A stretch of 64,000 nucleotides of DNA from Streptomyces lavendulae subsp. lavendulae (GTDB lineage Bacteria > Actinomycetota > Actinomycetes > Streptomycetales > Streptomycetaceae), in the NCBI RefSeq assembly GCF_002803845.1, contig NZ_CP024986.1, positions 177,082 to 241,081 of the forward strand, written 5' to 3'. Each line of letters starts with the position of its first letter. Positions within the stretch are counted from its first letter, which is position 1. The position numbers and the translations under genes are program-made. This document shows, one piece after another, positions 16,234-24,143 of this stretch. Below the pieces are notes generated by a model. It saw nothing but the letters and a program-made list of their open reading frames with translations. It was not told the origin of the DNA and searched no databases.

Positions 16234-17418
16234 TCACATGCCGGACGCGGCCAGGTCCCGGAAGAAGCTCCTGATGTCCCCCACCAGCAGCTCCGGCACC
16301 TCCATGGCCGGGAAGTGGCCGCCCCGGTCGTACGAGGTCCAGCGCACGACGGTGTCGGTGCGCGCGGCGACGTGCCGCAGAGGGATGAAGTTGTCCCGGG
16401 GGAAGTCGGCGAGGGCGGTCGGCGTGGCGGACACCTCGGGCGGCTGCCCGTAGTAGTCGGCGTGCGCCCGCTCCCAGTAGATCCGCGCGGCGGAACCGGC
16501 GGTGCCGGTCAGCCAGTACAGCATCACGTTGGTCAGCATCTGGTCCCGGTCCACCGGGCAGCGCGGGTCCGCCCACTCCGTGAACTTCTCCCCGATCCAG
16601 GCGAGCAGCCCGGTGGGCGAGTCGTTCAGCGCGTACGCGAGGGTCTGCGGCCGGGTCGCCTGGATGTCGGCGTAGCCCTGCCGTTCCCGCGCCCAGACGC
16701 GGTACCGCTCCCAGGAGGCCCGCGTCCGCTCCCGCTCGGCGGGGCTCAGCGCGGCCAGTTCGGCCTCCGCCGGCTCGGCGGTGGCCCCCGCCCCGGGCAG
16801 CAGGTTCAGGTGGACGCCGCACACCCGCCCGGGCAGCAGCCGGCCCAGCTCCCGCGAGACGGCCGCGCCCCAGTCCCCGCCCTGGACCCCGTACGTCCCG
16901 TACCCGAGGCGCTCCATCAGCACCCCGAAGGCCCGCGCGACCCGCTTGAACTCCCAGCCGGGCGAGGCCGTCGGCCCGGAGAGGGCGAAGCCGGGGATGC
17001 TCGGCAGCACGAGGTGGAAGGCGTCGGCGGGGTCCCCGCCGTGCGCCCGGGGGTCCGTCAGCGGGCCCGCGACCCGCTGGAACTCCACGAACGAGCCGGG
17101 CCAGCCGTGCGTCATCAGCAGGGGCGTCGCGTCCGGTTCGGGCGAGCGGAGGTGCGCGAAGTGCACCCGCGCCCCGTCGATGACGGTGGTGAACTGCGGC
17201 CACTCGTTCAGGCGCGCCTCGGCGGCCCGCCAGTCGTACTCCTCGCGCCAGTAGCGCACCAGCTCGCGCATCTCGCCGAGCGGTATCCCGTAGGCCCACC
17301 CGGCGCCGTCGATCCCGTCGGGCCACCGCACCCGGCGCAGCCGCCCGTCGAGGTCGTCGAGCTCCTCCTGCGCCACGTCCAGCCGGAACGGGGTCAGTCC
17401 CTCACCGAGATCGTCCAT
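16234..17418 (-). CDS. Epoxide hydrolase (EHN-domain alpha/beta hydrolase)
   Basis: The 394-residue protein has an N-terminal epoxide hydrolase EHN domain (about residues 8-115), then the alpha/beta hydrolase core with HGWPGSFVEF (oxyanion hole), nucleophile Asp in VQGGDWGAAVS (about residue 180) and the catalytic His in DRGGHFPAME. The family opens epoxides to diols through a covalent Asp ester. It follows the DinB gene on the same strand with a 39-base gap. It may act in general detoxification; a tailoring role in an epoxide-containing polyketide is possible but not indicated by an adjacent epoxidase. Confidence 0.88.
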   Translation of the reverse strand: MDDLGEGLTPFRLDVAQEELDDLDGRLRRVRWPDGIDGAGWAYGIPLGEMRELVRYWREEYDWRAAEARLNEWPQFTTVIDGARVHFAHLRSPEPDATPLLMTHGWPGSFVEFQRVAGPLTDPRAHGGDPADAFHLVLPSIPGFALSGPTASPGWEFKRVARAFGVLMERLGYGTYGVQGGDWGAAVSRELGRLLPGRVCGVHLNLLPGAGATAEPAEAELAALSPAERERTRASWERYRVWARERQGYADIQATRPQTLAYALNDSPTGLLAWIGEKFTEWADPRCPVDRDQMLTNVMLYWLTGTAGSAARIYWERAHADYYGQPPEVSATPTALADFPRDNFIPLRHVAARTDTVVRWTSYDRGGHFPAMEVPELLVGDIRSFFRDLAASGM

Positions 17419-17484
17419 CCCCCCACCCTGCCAGCCCGCCCGGCACGGCCGAGCACGGGGTGCGGCGACCGGGCCGGAGAGGGG

Positions 17485-18306
17485 TCAGGCCGCGTAGAGG
17501 TCGAAGGTGGAGCCGCGCTTGGGGCCCGCCGCCACGTCCAGGGCCGGGTCGACCGTCAGCATCGCCTGGTGCAGCCGCTGCAACTGCGGCGACGGTTCGA
17601 CGCCCAGGTCCCCGATCAGCCGCTGCCGCAGCCGCCGGTAGACGTCCAGTGCCGTCGCCTGCCGCCCGGACCGGTACAGCGCCACCATCAGCTGGGAGTG
17701 CAGACCCTCGTGCTGGGGCTGTCGCGCGGTCAGCTCGGTCAGCTCGGCGAGGAGTTCGGTGTGCCGCCCGAGCCGCAGGTCGACGTCGATGCGCCGCTCC
17801 ACCGCGACCAGCCGGCTCGCCTCCAGCCGCAGCACCTCGATCTCCAGGACCGGTCCCACCCGTACGTCGACCAGAGCGGGCCCCCGCCACAGCGCGAGTC
17901 CCTCGCGCAGCAGGTCGGCGGCGGTGCGGTCGTCGCCGGCCTCGAAGGCGCTCTGCCCCCGGCCCACCAGGCTCTCGTAGGCGTTCACGTCGACGCACTC
18001 GGGCGGCACCTGGAGCAGGTAGCCGCCGTGCCGGGTCGTGAGGACCTCCTTGGCACCGCCGGGCCGGCCCGGCCCCATCGCGGTGCCCAGCCGGCGGCGC
18101 AGCTGCAGGATGTACGTCTGGAGGGTGGTCAGCGCGCTGACGGGCAGGTTCTGGCCCCAGATCTCCTCCATGAGGGTCGGCACGGGCATCACCCGCCCGG
18201 GGTGCAGTGCGAGGAGGGCCAGGATCTGCCGCGGCTTGGCCGCCGTCGGCACGATCGAGTCCCCGTCGACCTCGGCACTCAACGGACCCAGAATCCGGAT
18301 CTTCAC
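17485..18306 (-). CDS. SARP-family transcriptional activator A2
   Basis: This 273-residue SARP is the paralogue of A1 (3856-4677), with the same length, the same opening ILGPLSAEV, the same DNA-binding block LTTLQTYILQLRRRLGTA and the same C-terminus GSTFDLYAA. The GTG at 18306 follows GGGGGAG; the longer frame upstream lacks a ribosome site. A receptor-like tetR lies 147 bases upstream (18454) and SARP B2 beyond it, all on the minus strand. This whole block looks like a diverged copy of the 3.8-5.8 kb pair with a regulator inserted. It probably activates the polyketide genes or its own sibling. Confidence 0.9.
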   Translation of the reverse strand: MKIRILGPLSAEVDGDSIVPTAAKPRQILALLALHPGRVMPVPTLMEEIWGQNLPVSALTTLQTYILQLRRRLGTAMGPGRPGGAKEVLTTRHGGYLLQVPPECVDVNAYESLVGRGQSAFEAGDDRTAADLLREGLALWRGPALVDVRVGPVLEIEVLRLEASRLVAVERRIDVDLRLGRHTELLAELTELTARQPQHEGLHSQLMVALYRSGRQATALDVYRRLRQRLIGDLGVEPSPQLQRLHQAMLTVDPALDVAAGPKRGSTFDLYAA

Positions 18307-18453
18307 GGTCTCCCCCTTCGTGGTTCCTCGCATCGCCCGATACCGCCGGGCTCCGGCCGGAGCCCGCTTCCCACACTCCGTGCGGGTCCGCCCGCACGGC
18401 ACGGCCCCCGGAACCCGGCGGACCCGCGAGGGCCACCGCGGCCCTGGGACCCG

Positions 18454-19179
18454 TCAGACCCCGCTGCCGAGGAACTCGTAGGCGCACACTCCGCCGCTCT
18501 CGGGCACCTCGCGGGCGTCCGTCCGGTACTCGCCCGAACACGCCCGTCCCACCAGGCTCGGCAGCAACAGCCCCCACAGGGCGGCCACCTTCCGCCGCAG
18601 CTCTCCGTAGGACAGTCCGGTTCCCGACAGCACCTCGATGCCGCAGACGGCCGCCGCCACCAGTGCCTCGGCGCTCTCCCACCGCTCGGCGGGCGAGAGC
18701 CCGTCGCCCTCGGCGCCGCCGTCGCCGGCCTCGCCGGCCGGTCCGCCGAGGGGCAGTTCCCCGGTGTCCCGCGCCATCCGCAACAGGTCGGACACCGTCG
18801 CCAGCCACGCGCCCTGGAAGTCCTGCTGCGCCGACGGGTGCCCGCCGCACTCCTTGGTGATCCGGAAGCTCGCCGGGATCGCCGGTTCCTCGTGCAGCGT
18901 CCGCGCCAGCCAGTGGGTCGCGTCGATCAGCGCCTGCAGGGGCGAGACGCCGCTCTCGTTCAGCCCGCGCACCGCCTCGCGCAGCAGGCGGCAGCCCCGC
19001 CGCTGCACGGCGTCCGCGAGCTCGTCCTTCGAGGCGAAGTGGAAGTACAGCGCCCCCTTCGTCACCCCGGCCGCGCCCGCGATCTCGCCGAGCGTCGCGT
19101 TGGCGTATCCGCTGCGGTGGAACAACTCGGCCCCGGCGAAGACCAACCGCCTACGGGTCCGCTCCGACCTCTCCTGCAC
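18454..19179 (-). CDS. TetR-family, gamma-butyrolactone receptor-like regulator 3
   Basis: A 241-residue ArpA/ScbR-type protein with its HTH at residues 6-52 (GVTKGALYFHFASKDELADA) and a Trp in GAWLATV at the pocket position. It is longer than its relatives because of a Gly/Glu-rich insert around residues 135-160 and a C-terminal extension. The GTG at 19179 follows GGAAGGGAG and is the first usable start. It lies between SARP genes B2 and A2 in one direction, 48 bases after B2, so it is probably co-transcribed and may give feedback on both. It could be a pseudo-receptor responding to pathway products. Confidence 0.85.
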   Translation of the reverse strand: MQERSERTRRRLVFAGAELFHRSGYANATLGEIAGAAGVTKGALYFHFASKDELADAVQRRGCRLLREAVRGLNESGVSPLQALIDATHWLARTLHEEPAIPASFRITKECGGHPSAQQDFQGAWLATVSDLLRMARDTGELPLGGPAGEAGDGGAEGDGLSPAERWESAEALVAAAVCGIEVLSGTGLSYGELRRKVAALWGLLLPSLVGRACSGEYRTDAREVPESGGVCAYEFLGSGV

Positions 19180-19227
19180 CGCTCCGTCTCCCTTCCGCTC
19201 CGCCGCGCCCCGCTCCGGTGCCCGGGC

Positions 19228-20106
19228 TCAGGCGCGTACGAGCCGGTCCGTCCGCAGGCCCGGCACGGCCACCGCGCCCACCGCCGCGGCCGCGGCCGCG
19301 CCCGTCGTCTTGCCCACGCTCGCGCTCTCCGGTCCCGCCATCAGGATCGATCGCTGCAACCGGCGCAGCGCGGTGGACGGTTCCAGACCCAGGTCCCGTA
19401 CGAGCGTGGCCCGCAGCCGCTGGTACACGTCGAGCGCCTCGCCCCGCCGCCCCGAGCGGTGCAGGGCGATCATGAACTGCCCGTGCAGGTTCTCGTGCGT
19501 CCGGTACCGGCTCACCAGCACCGTCAGCTCCGCCAGCAGTTCGCGGTGGCGGCCCAGCTTCAGATCGGCCTCGATGCGCTGGTCGAGGGCGCACAGGCGG
19601 ATCTCGTCCAGCCGTCGCGTCTCCATGTCGAGCTGCACCCCGCCGTGCACGTCGGCGAAGGCGGGGCCGGACCACAGGGCGAGCGCCTCGCGCAGCCGCT
19701 GGGCGGCGACCGGGAAGTCCCCGGCGTCCATGGCCCGGTAGCCGAGCGCCGCCAGCCGGTCGAACTCCCGCACGTCGCTGGTCCCGCCACCGCTGTTCAG
19801 CAGGTAGCCGCCGGGCAGCGTGACGAGCACGTCCTTCGCCGTCCGGGACCCGTCGCCCTGCCCCTCGCCCTCCTCCAGGGCGGTCGCGATCAGCGCGCGC
19901 AGCTGGAGGACGTACGTCTGCAGCGTCGTACGGGCGCTGCGCGGCGGTACCGCGCCCCACAACTCCTCGATCAGCGCCGACACCGGCACGACCTGGTCGG
20001 CATGGAGGGCCAGGAGGGCCAGGACCTGCCGGGGCTTGGGGGCGGTCGGCGTGATGGAGATTCCGTTCTCCCGCACGGTGAGTGCGCCCAGTACATCGAT
20101 GTCCAC
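19228..20106 (-). CDS. SARP-family transcriptional activator B2
   Basis: This 292-residue SARP is closely similar to B1 (4980) from its first residues (MDIDVLGALTVRENG) to about residue 255. It then has its own 35-residue Ala/Val-rich tail containing GAAAAAAVGAVAV. The start is the GTG at 20106 with AGGGGAG six bases upstream, identical in layout to B1; the upstream extension of the frame crosses the operator and is not coding. The promoter carries the same nested dyad as B1, which implies that both B-type SARPs answer to the same repressor or repressors. Confidence 0.9.
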   Translation of the reverse strand: MDIDVLGALTVRENGISITPTAPKPRQVLALLALHADQVVPVSALIEELWGAVPPRSARTTLQTYVLQLRALIATALEEGEGQGDGSRTAKDVLVTLPGGYLLNSGGGTSDVREFDRLAALGYRAMDAGDFPVAAQRLREALALWSGPAFADVHGGVQLDMETRRLDEIRLCALDQRIEADLKLGRHRELLAELTVLVSRYRTHENLHGQFMIALHRSGRRGEALDVYQRLRATLVRDLGLEPSTALRRLQRSILMAGPESASVGKTTGAAAAAAVGAVAVPGLRTDRLVRA

Positions 20107-20149
20107 GTCGTACTCCCCTGTCCTTGGATGAGTCGCAAGAGTCAGTAGA

Positions 20150-20195
20150 AAACAGGCCGGACGGTTTGTCAATACCAAACCGGCTGCGCTGTTTT
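20150..20195 (-). promoter_or_regulatory. SARP B2 promoter with nested receptor operator
   Basis: CGGTTTG (20162-20168), a TCAATAC spacer and CAAACCG (20176-20182) are identical to the core upstream of SARP B1. They lie inside outer arms AAAACAG (20159 side) and CTGTTTT (20189 side). On the minus strand TTGACA in the spacer is followed 17 bases later by TCTACT, a plausible -35/-10 pair. Confidence 0.75.
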
Positions 20196-20344
20196 GGACC
20201 CGGCAAGGTCGTGGCGCCACGCGAAGATTCCTACCTGACCTGCACTTTTGCATGCAGTGCACCTATGCGCGACGACTTGGAAGGCTTCGGCCGCCTCGCA
20301 ACAGGGGTCATATAACACCCAGAGGAGCTCAAAAATCAAACCAT

Positions 20345-20947
20345 TCAGTCTGTTTCTTGGGGTTCTGCCGCGATGCCCGGCAGCACGACCGACCAGATAC
20401 GGGTGAGGGCCTGGTGCACGTCGGCCCCGTCGGCGTGCACCGCGCCCAGCACCTCCAGCCCGGCCGTCACGGCCACCACCAGGCGGGCGGCGTCCCGCGC
20501 GGACACCCTGTCGGCCAGCTGCCCGGCGCGCGCCGCGGCCCCGAACGACTCCTCGGCCCAGAGCCGCCACTGCCCGCGCAGGTCCACCCGACTGCGGTGG
20601 GCGACGTCCGCCCCGAGCGCGAACCCGGCCCGGACGAGCACGTCACCGACGAGCAGCCGCTGGAGCGCGTACGTCGAGTCGACCAGCGCTCCCAGGGGAT
20701 CGCCGGCCCGTCCCGCCCCGCCCCCCGCGCGGGTGATCGACCGCACGGCCTCGGCGGCCCGTCCCTCGACGGCCCGCGCGAGGGCGGTCTTGCCGTCGAA
20801 GTGGAAGTTCAGCGCGCCGGGGCTCACTCCGGCCCGTTCGCTGATCGCGGCGATCGAGGCGGCGACGAAGCCCTCCTCGGCGAACACCTCCGCGGCCGCA
20901 CGCACCAGGGACTCCCGCGTGCGTGCCGCACGCTGCTGCTTGACCAT
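20345..20947 (-). CDS. TetR-family, gamma-butyrolactone receptor-like regulator 4
   Basis: A 200-residue receptor homologue with its HTH at about residues 8-53 (RAGVSPGALNFHFDGKTALA). It resembles regulator 1 (1506) more than regulator 2 (8997), including VSPGAL in place of VTKGAL and the opening KQxRAxRTR. The start is the ATG at 20947 (GGAGCCCCC upstream). It is the most upstream gene of the minus-strand regulatory block, 238 bases before SARP B2. No clear dyad is present in its own promoter. Confidence 0.85.
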   Translation of the reverse strand: MVKQQRAARTRESLVRAAAEVFAEEGFVAASIAAISERAGVSPGALNFHFDGKTALARAVEGRAAEAVRSITRAGGGAGRAGDPLGALVDSTYALQRLLVGDVLVRAGFALGADVAHRSRVDLRGQWRLWAEESFGAAARAGQLADRVSARDAARLVVAVTAGLEVLGAVHADGADVHQALTRIWSVVLPGIAAEPQETD

Positions 20948-21785
20948 GGGGGCTCCGCGGTTCGCCCCAGAGACAGGGGTACGACATCGTCGCGGCAACG
21001 GTCGGCGCCGCCACCGGAGGCCGGGCGGACTCCCACCGGAGACCCCCGCGGGCCACCGCCCCGGTACGGCCTTTTCCGGACACCCACCACCCTCCGAACA
21101 TGCCGCCGAACCCTCCCGAACAGCACCTACGCCACCCCCACCCACCCTCCAACAACCCCAAACAGGCCCCCTTCCCCCACACCTGGTCTCCCCCACCCCA
21201 ACACCCGCTCCCGCACACCCGGTCCCAGTCCCGGTCCCAGTCCCAGTCCCAGTCCCAGTCCCAGTCCCAGTCCCAGTCCCAGTCCCAGTCCCAGTCCCAG
21301 TCCCAGTCCCAGTCCCAGTCCCAGTCCCAGTCCCAGTCCCAGTCCCGCTCCCGCTCCCGCTCCCGCTCCTGCTGCCGCCCCCAGTCCCAGTCCCAGCCCC
21401 AGCCCCAGTCCCGCTCCCGCACACCCGGCCCCGCTCCCGCACACCCGGTTGCACCAACCCCGCGCCCAGTCCCCGACCCCGCACCCCCGGTTCCACCGCC
21501 CCGCGCCCCGACACCCACACACCCGCTTCCGACGCCCCAGCCCCGGCCCCCACGCACCCGCGCACCCGCGCCCCGACACCCGGCCACCCAGTTCCGACGC
21601 ACCCGCGCCCGCACCCAACACCCCGCACCGCGGCACCCGCACACCCGGCTCCACCACCCCCGCCCCCGCCCGGCCCCCGACCCCGCGCTCCCGGTTGCAC
21701 CGCCCCCCGCAGTCGATCCCCGCCGCCCCCAAGCCCACCCACCCGGCCACCCGCCCCGCCATGCCCCCGGCCGCACGGATCACCC
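20948..21785. other. Gene-free C-rich low-complexity region
   Basis: No believable gene lies between the tetR start at 20947 and the antiporter stop at 21786. From about 21100 to 21780 the plus strand is dominated by C and A with very few G, broken by short-period repeats. Many long open frames exist here on all strands because stop codons are avoided by composition, and their products (Pro-Ser or Gly-Trp-Asp strings) are artefacts. Confidence 0.75.
21235..21342. repeat. Hexanucleotide microsatellite (TCCCAG)18
   Basis: The hexamer TCCCAG is repeated without interruption about 18 times, then continues as five TCCCGC/TCCTGC variants to about 21370. Such a pure hexamer array is uncommon in Streptomyces and should be prone to slippage. 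Confidence 0.9.
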
Positions 21786-23012
21786 CTACGCCCCAGAGCC
21801 GGCCCCCCGGCCCTCGCGCAGTGCTCTCACCACCGGCCCCGTCATCGCCGTGGTCACCACGGCCATCAGCACCAGGACCGTGAACAGCTCCACGCCGATC
21901 ACCCCCAGGCCGATCCCGATGTTGAGCACCACCAGCTCGGTCACCCCGCGGCAGTTCATCAGCGCCCCCAGCAGCACGGCCTCCTCCCGGCTCCGCCCCG
22001 CCAGCAGCGCCGCACCCGTCGCCCCGCCCCACTTCGCCACGACGGCCACCGCCGGCACGACCGCCGCCCACAACCAGACCCCGCCGCCCCCCAAGGCCCC
22101 CACATCGGTGCGCAGCCCGCTGCCCACGAAGAACAACGGCAGCAGCACCGGCACCGCGAACTCCCGTATCCGCTCCGCCGCCCGCTCGACCGCCTTCACC
22201 CCCCGGGGTACCACCGCCCCGAAGACGAAGGCCCCGAACAGCGCGTGCAGCCCGAGGGAGTCGGTCGCGTACGCCGCCAGGCAGAGCCCGCCGAACAACC
22301 CGGCCAGTACCCCGCCGCCACCGGTCCCGCCCGACCGCCTCCCCACGACCCGGGCCAGCAAGGGCCGTACGCCCCACCACATCCCCGCCACGAACGCCCC
22401 GGCCGCCAGGGCCCGTACCGGCCCGGCCCCCGCCCCGCCTCCGCCCGCCACGGCCACCACCACCGCGAGCAGGCACCAGGCGACCACGTCCACCACCGCC
22501 GCGCAGGCCATCGCCAGCGCCCCCACCGGCGTCCCGTACAGGCCCTGCTCGGTGAGGATCCGGGCCAGCACCGGAAAAGCGGTCACGCTCAGCGCGACCG
22601 CCACGAACAGGACGAACTCCGCCCGGCCCACCCCCTCCGGGGCGAAGGACCCGTACAACCCGAGGGCCAGCAGCGCGCCCAACGCACAGGGCACCCACAC
22701 ACTCGCCTGGCTCACCAGAACAACCGCGCGCCCCTGCCCCCGTAGCAGCCCGAAATCCAACTCCAGCCCCACCAGAAACATGAAGGCGACCAACCCGAGG
22801 TCCCCCAGCACCCCCAGATACGGCAGGACCTCCCCCGGCAGCAGCCACCGCTGCCCCTGCGGCCACACCCACCCCAGCAGCGTGGGCCCGAGCAGGATGC
22901 CGACGGCGATCTCCCCGACCACCACCGGCTGCCCGAGCCGGCGCGCCCCGGCACCGCCCACCCCACACGCGAGCACCACCACCGCCACGGCGACCAGCAC
23001 CTCACCCGCCAC
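21786..23012 (-). CDS. CPA2-type cation/proton antiporter
   Basis: This 408-residue integral membrane protein is almost entirely hydrophobic helices (about 11-13), with the sodium/hydrogen exchanger signatures VVVGEIAVGILLGPTLLGW near the N-terminus and LEDFG-like VGLELDFGLLRGQG. A later functional block reads GALMNCRGVTELVVLNIGI. The GTG at 23012 follows GAGGGGCT. The family exchanges Na+ or K+ for H+ across the cytoplasmic membrane. A few such genes sit inside antibiotic clusters with proposed self-protection roles, but here it is simply next to a TetR gene. Confidence 0.88.
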   Translation of the reverse strand: MAGEVLVAVAVVVLACGVGGAGARRLGQPVVVGEIAVGILLGPTLLGWVWPQGQRWLLPGEVLPYLGVLGDLGLVAFMFLVGLELDFGLLRGQGRAVVLVSQASVWVPCALGALLALGLYGSFAPEGVGRAEFVLFVAVALSVTAFPVLARILTEQGLYGTPVGALAMACAAVVDVVAWCLLAVVVAVAGGGGAGAGPVRALAAGAFVAGMWWGVRPLLARVVGRRSGGTGGGGVLAGLFGGLCLAAYATDSLGLHALFGAFVFGAVVPRGVKAVERAAERIREFAVPVLLPLFFVGSGLRTDVGALGGGGVWLWAAVVPAVAVVAKWGGATGAALLAGRSREEAVLLGALMNCRGVTELVVLNIGIGLGVIGVELFTVLVLMAVVTTAMTGPVVRALREGRGAGSGA

Positions 23013-23185
23013 AGCCCCTCACTGCCCGGCGGACCCCACCGAAAACAACCCGGCCCCCGACTTCGGCAGGTCGTCACCGTTCGGTTGCCGTCAGCCGTGG
23101 CCGCAGCGCGCACCGATCCGCCGATGATCCCGTCGGACTCCGACGCGCACCCCCCGACCGACCCACCCGGTGCCCTGGTGCTCTG

Positions 23186-23224
23186 ACCGGAAGGGCTCAC
23201 CGGAAGGGTCCACCGGAAGGGCTC
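23186..23224. repeat. 13-bp tandem repeat (x3)
   Basis: ACCGGAAGGGCTC, ACCGGAAGGGTCC and ACCGGAAGGGCTC follow one another at 13-base pitch between the antiporter start and the tetR stop, with a fourth degraded copy after them. This may be an operator array or a chance duplication. Confidence 0.8.
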
Positions 23225-23255
23225 ACCGAGGGGTCACGGCACCGGCAGCCGACGA

Positions 23256-24050
23256 TCAGCCCCCCGCCCCCCGCGCGGCCACCAGCAGCCCGATCCCGTC
23301 AAGAATCCGTTCCAGCCCGAAGTCCAGCGCCTGGTCCTGCCCGCCGTCCCGCGCGACCGACGCCAGCGCGGCCCCGAGCGCCGGGAAGTCCGCCCCGCGC
23401 AGCCGCATCACCTCCCCCAGCACCGCCCCGAGCTCCACGTCCGGCCCACCCCCGGCGGCGCCACCGGCGGCACCCCCAGCGACAGCAGCTCCAGCCGCAC
23501 CCCCGGCCGACACCGCCCGCTCCTGCTCCGCGATCCCCCGCACGTGCCCGGCCACCAGCACCACCGCGTCCATCGACTCGGCCCCGCTCAGCCCACACCC
23601 CTCCAGCGCCGCGAGCGCCCGCTCCAGCCACCCCACCTCCCGCGGCCCCACCGCCCGCGCCCCCACCGTCGCCCGGAGCAGCCACGGATGCGCCCGGAAG
23701 GCGGCGAGCAACTCCCGCGCCCAGGCCCCCAGCCGCTCCCGCCAGCCGCTCCCGGCCCGCTCCAGCGCGGCGTCGAGTCCCGCGGCCGGATCCGGCATCG
23801 CCGCCTCCGCCATCAGCGCGACCAGTTCCGCCTTGCCCGGCACGTACCGGTAGAGCGCCATCTTGGTGACCGCCAGCTCCGCGGCCACCCGCTGCATGGA
23901 CACCCCGCCCAGGCCCTCCGCGTCGGCGATCGCGACACCCGCCCCCGCGATCCCCTCCAGCGTGAGCCCGCGCCGGGGCCCCCGGGCCGGCGGCCCCGGC
24001 GGCGGCCCCCACAGCAATCGCACCGCCGGGCCCCACTGTTCGTCCGCCAT
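23256..24050 (-). CDS. TetR-family regulator (TetR/AcrR type)
   Basis: This 264-residue protein has its TetR HTH at about residues 38-80 (MQRVAAELAVTKMALYRYVP) preceded by a Pro/Gly-rich N-terminal tail, and a TetR C-terminal domain with a long Ala/Gly stretch near residues 185-205. The ATG at 24050 is the first plausible start. It is divergent from the FAD monooxygenase at 24144 across 93 bases containing GTCTACCGTAC, and this divergent pairing is the usual layout for a repressor and the monooxygenase it controls. It is not of the butyrolactone receptor class. Confidence 0.85.
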   Translation of the reverse strand: MADEQWGPAVRLLWGPPPGPPARGPRRGLTLEGIAGAGVAIADAEGLGGVSMQRVAAELAVTKMALYRYVPGKAELVALMAEAAMPDPAAGLDAALERAGSGWRERLGAWARELLAAFRAHPWLLRATVGARAVGPREVGWLERALAALEGCGLSGAESMDAVVLVAGHVRGIAEQERAVSAGGAAGAAVAGGAAGGAAGGGPDVELGAVLGEVMRLRGADFPALGAALASVARDGGQDQALDFGLERILDGIGLLVAARGAGG

Positions 24051-24143
24051 CGGATCCCCTTGCGCTCGCACCAAAACTGCGTCTACCGTACACAAAACAA
24101 AAAAGTATCCACCGGACACAATTACCGAACGCCTGGAGCCCCC

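Noticed and set aside
15730..20148. A 1472-codon plus-strand open frame
   Set aside because: It is antisense to DinB, epoxide hydrolase, SARP and TetR genes that have clear motifs. High GC makes long spurious frames common.
20252..21883. Very long open frames encoding Pro-Ser, Gln-Ser or Asp-Trp strings
   Set aside because: They come from the (TCCCAG)n microsatellite and C-rich composition. Several frames on both strands stay open together, which is a composition effect.
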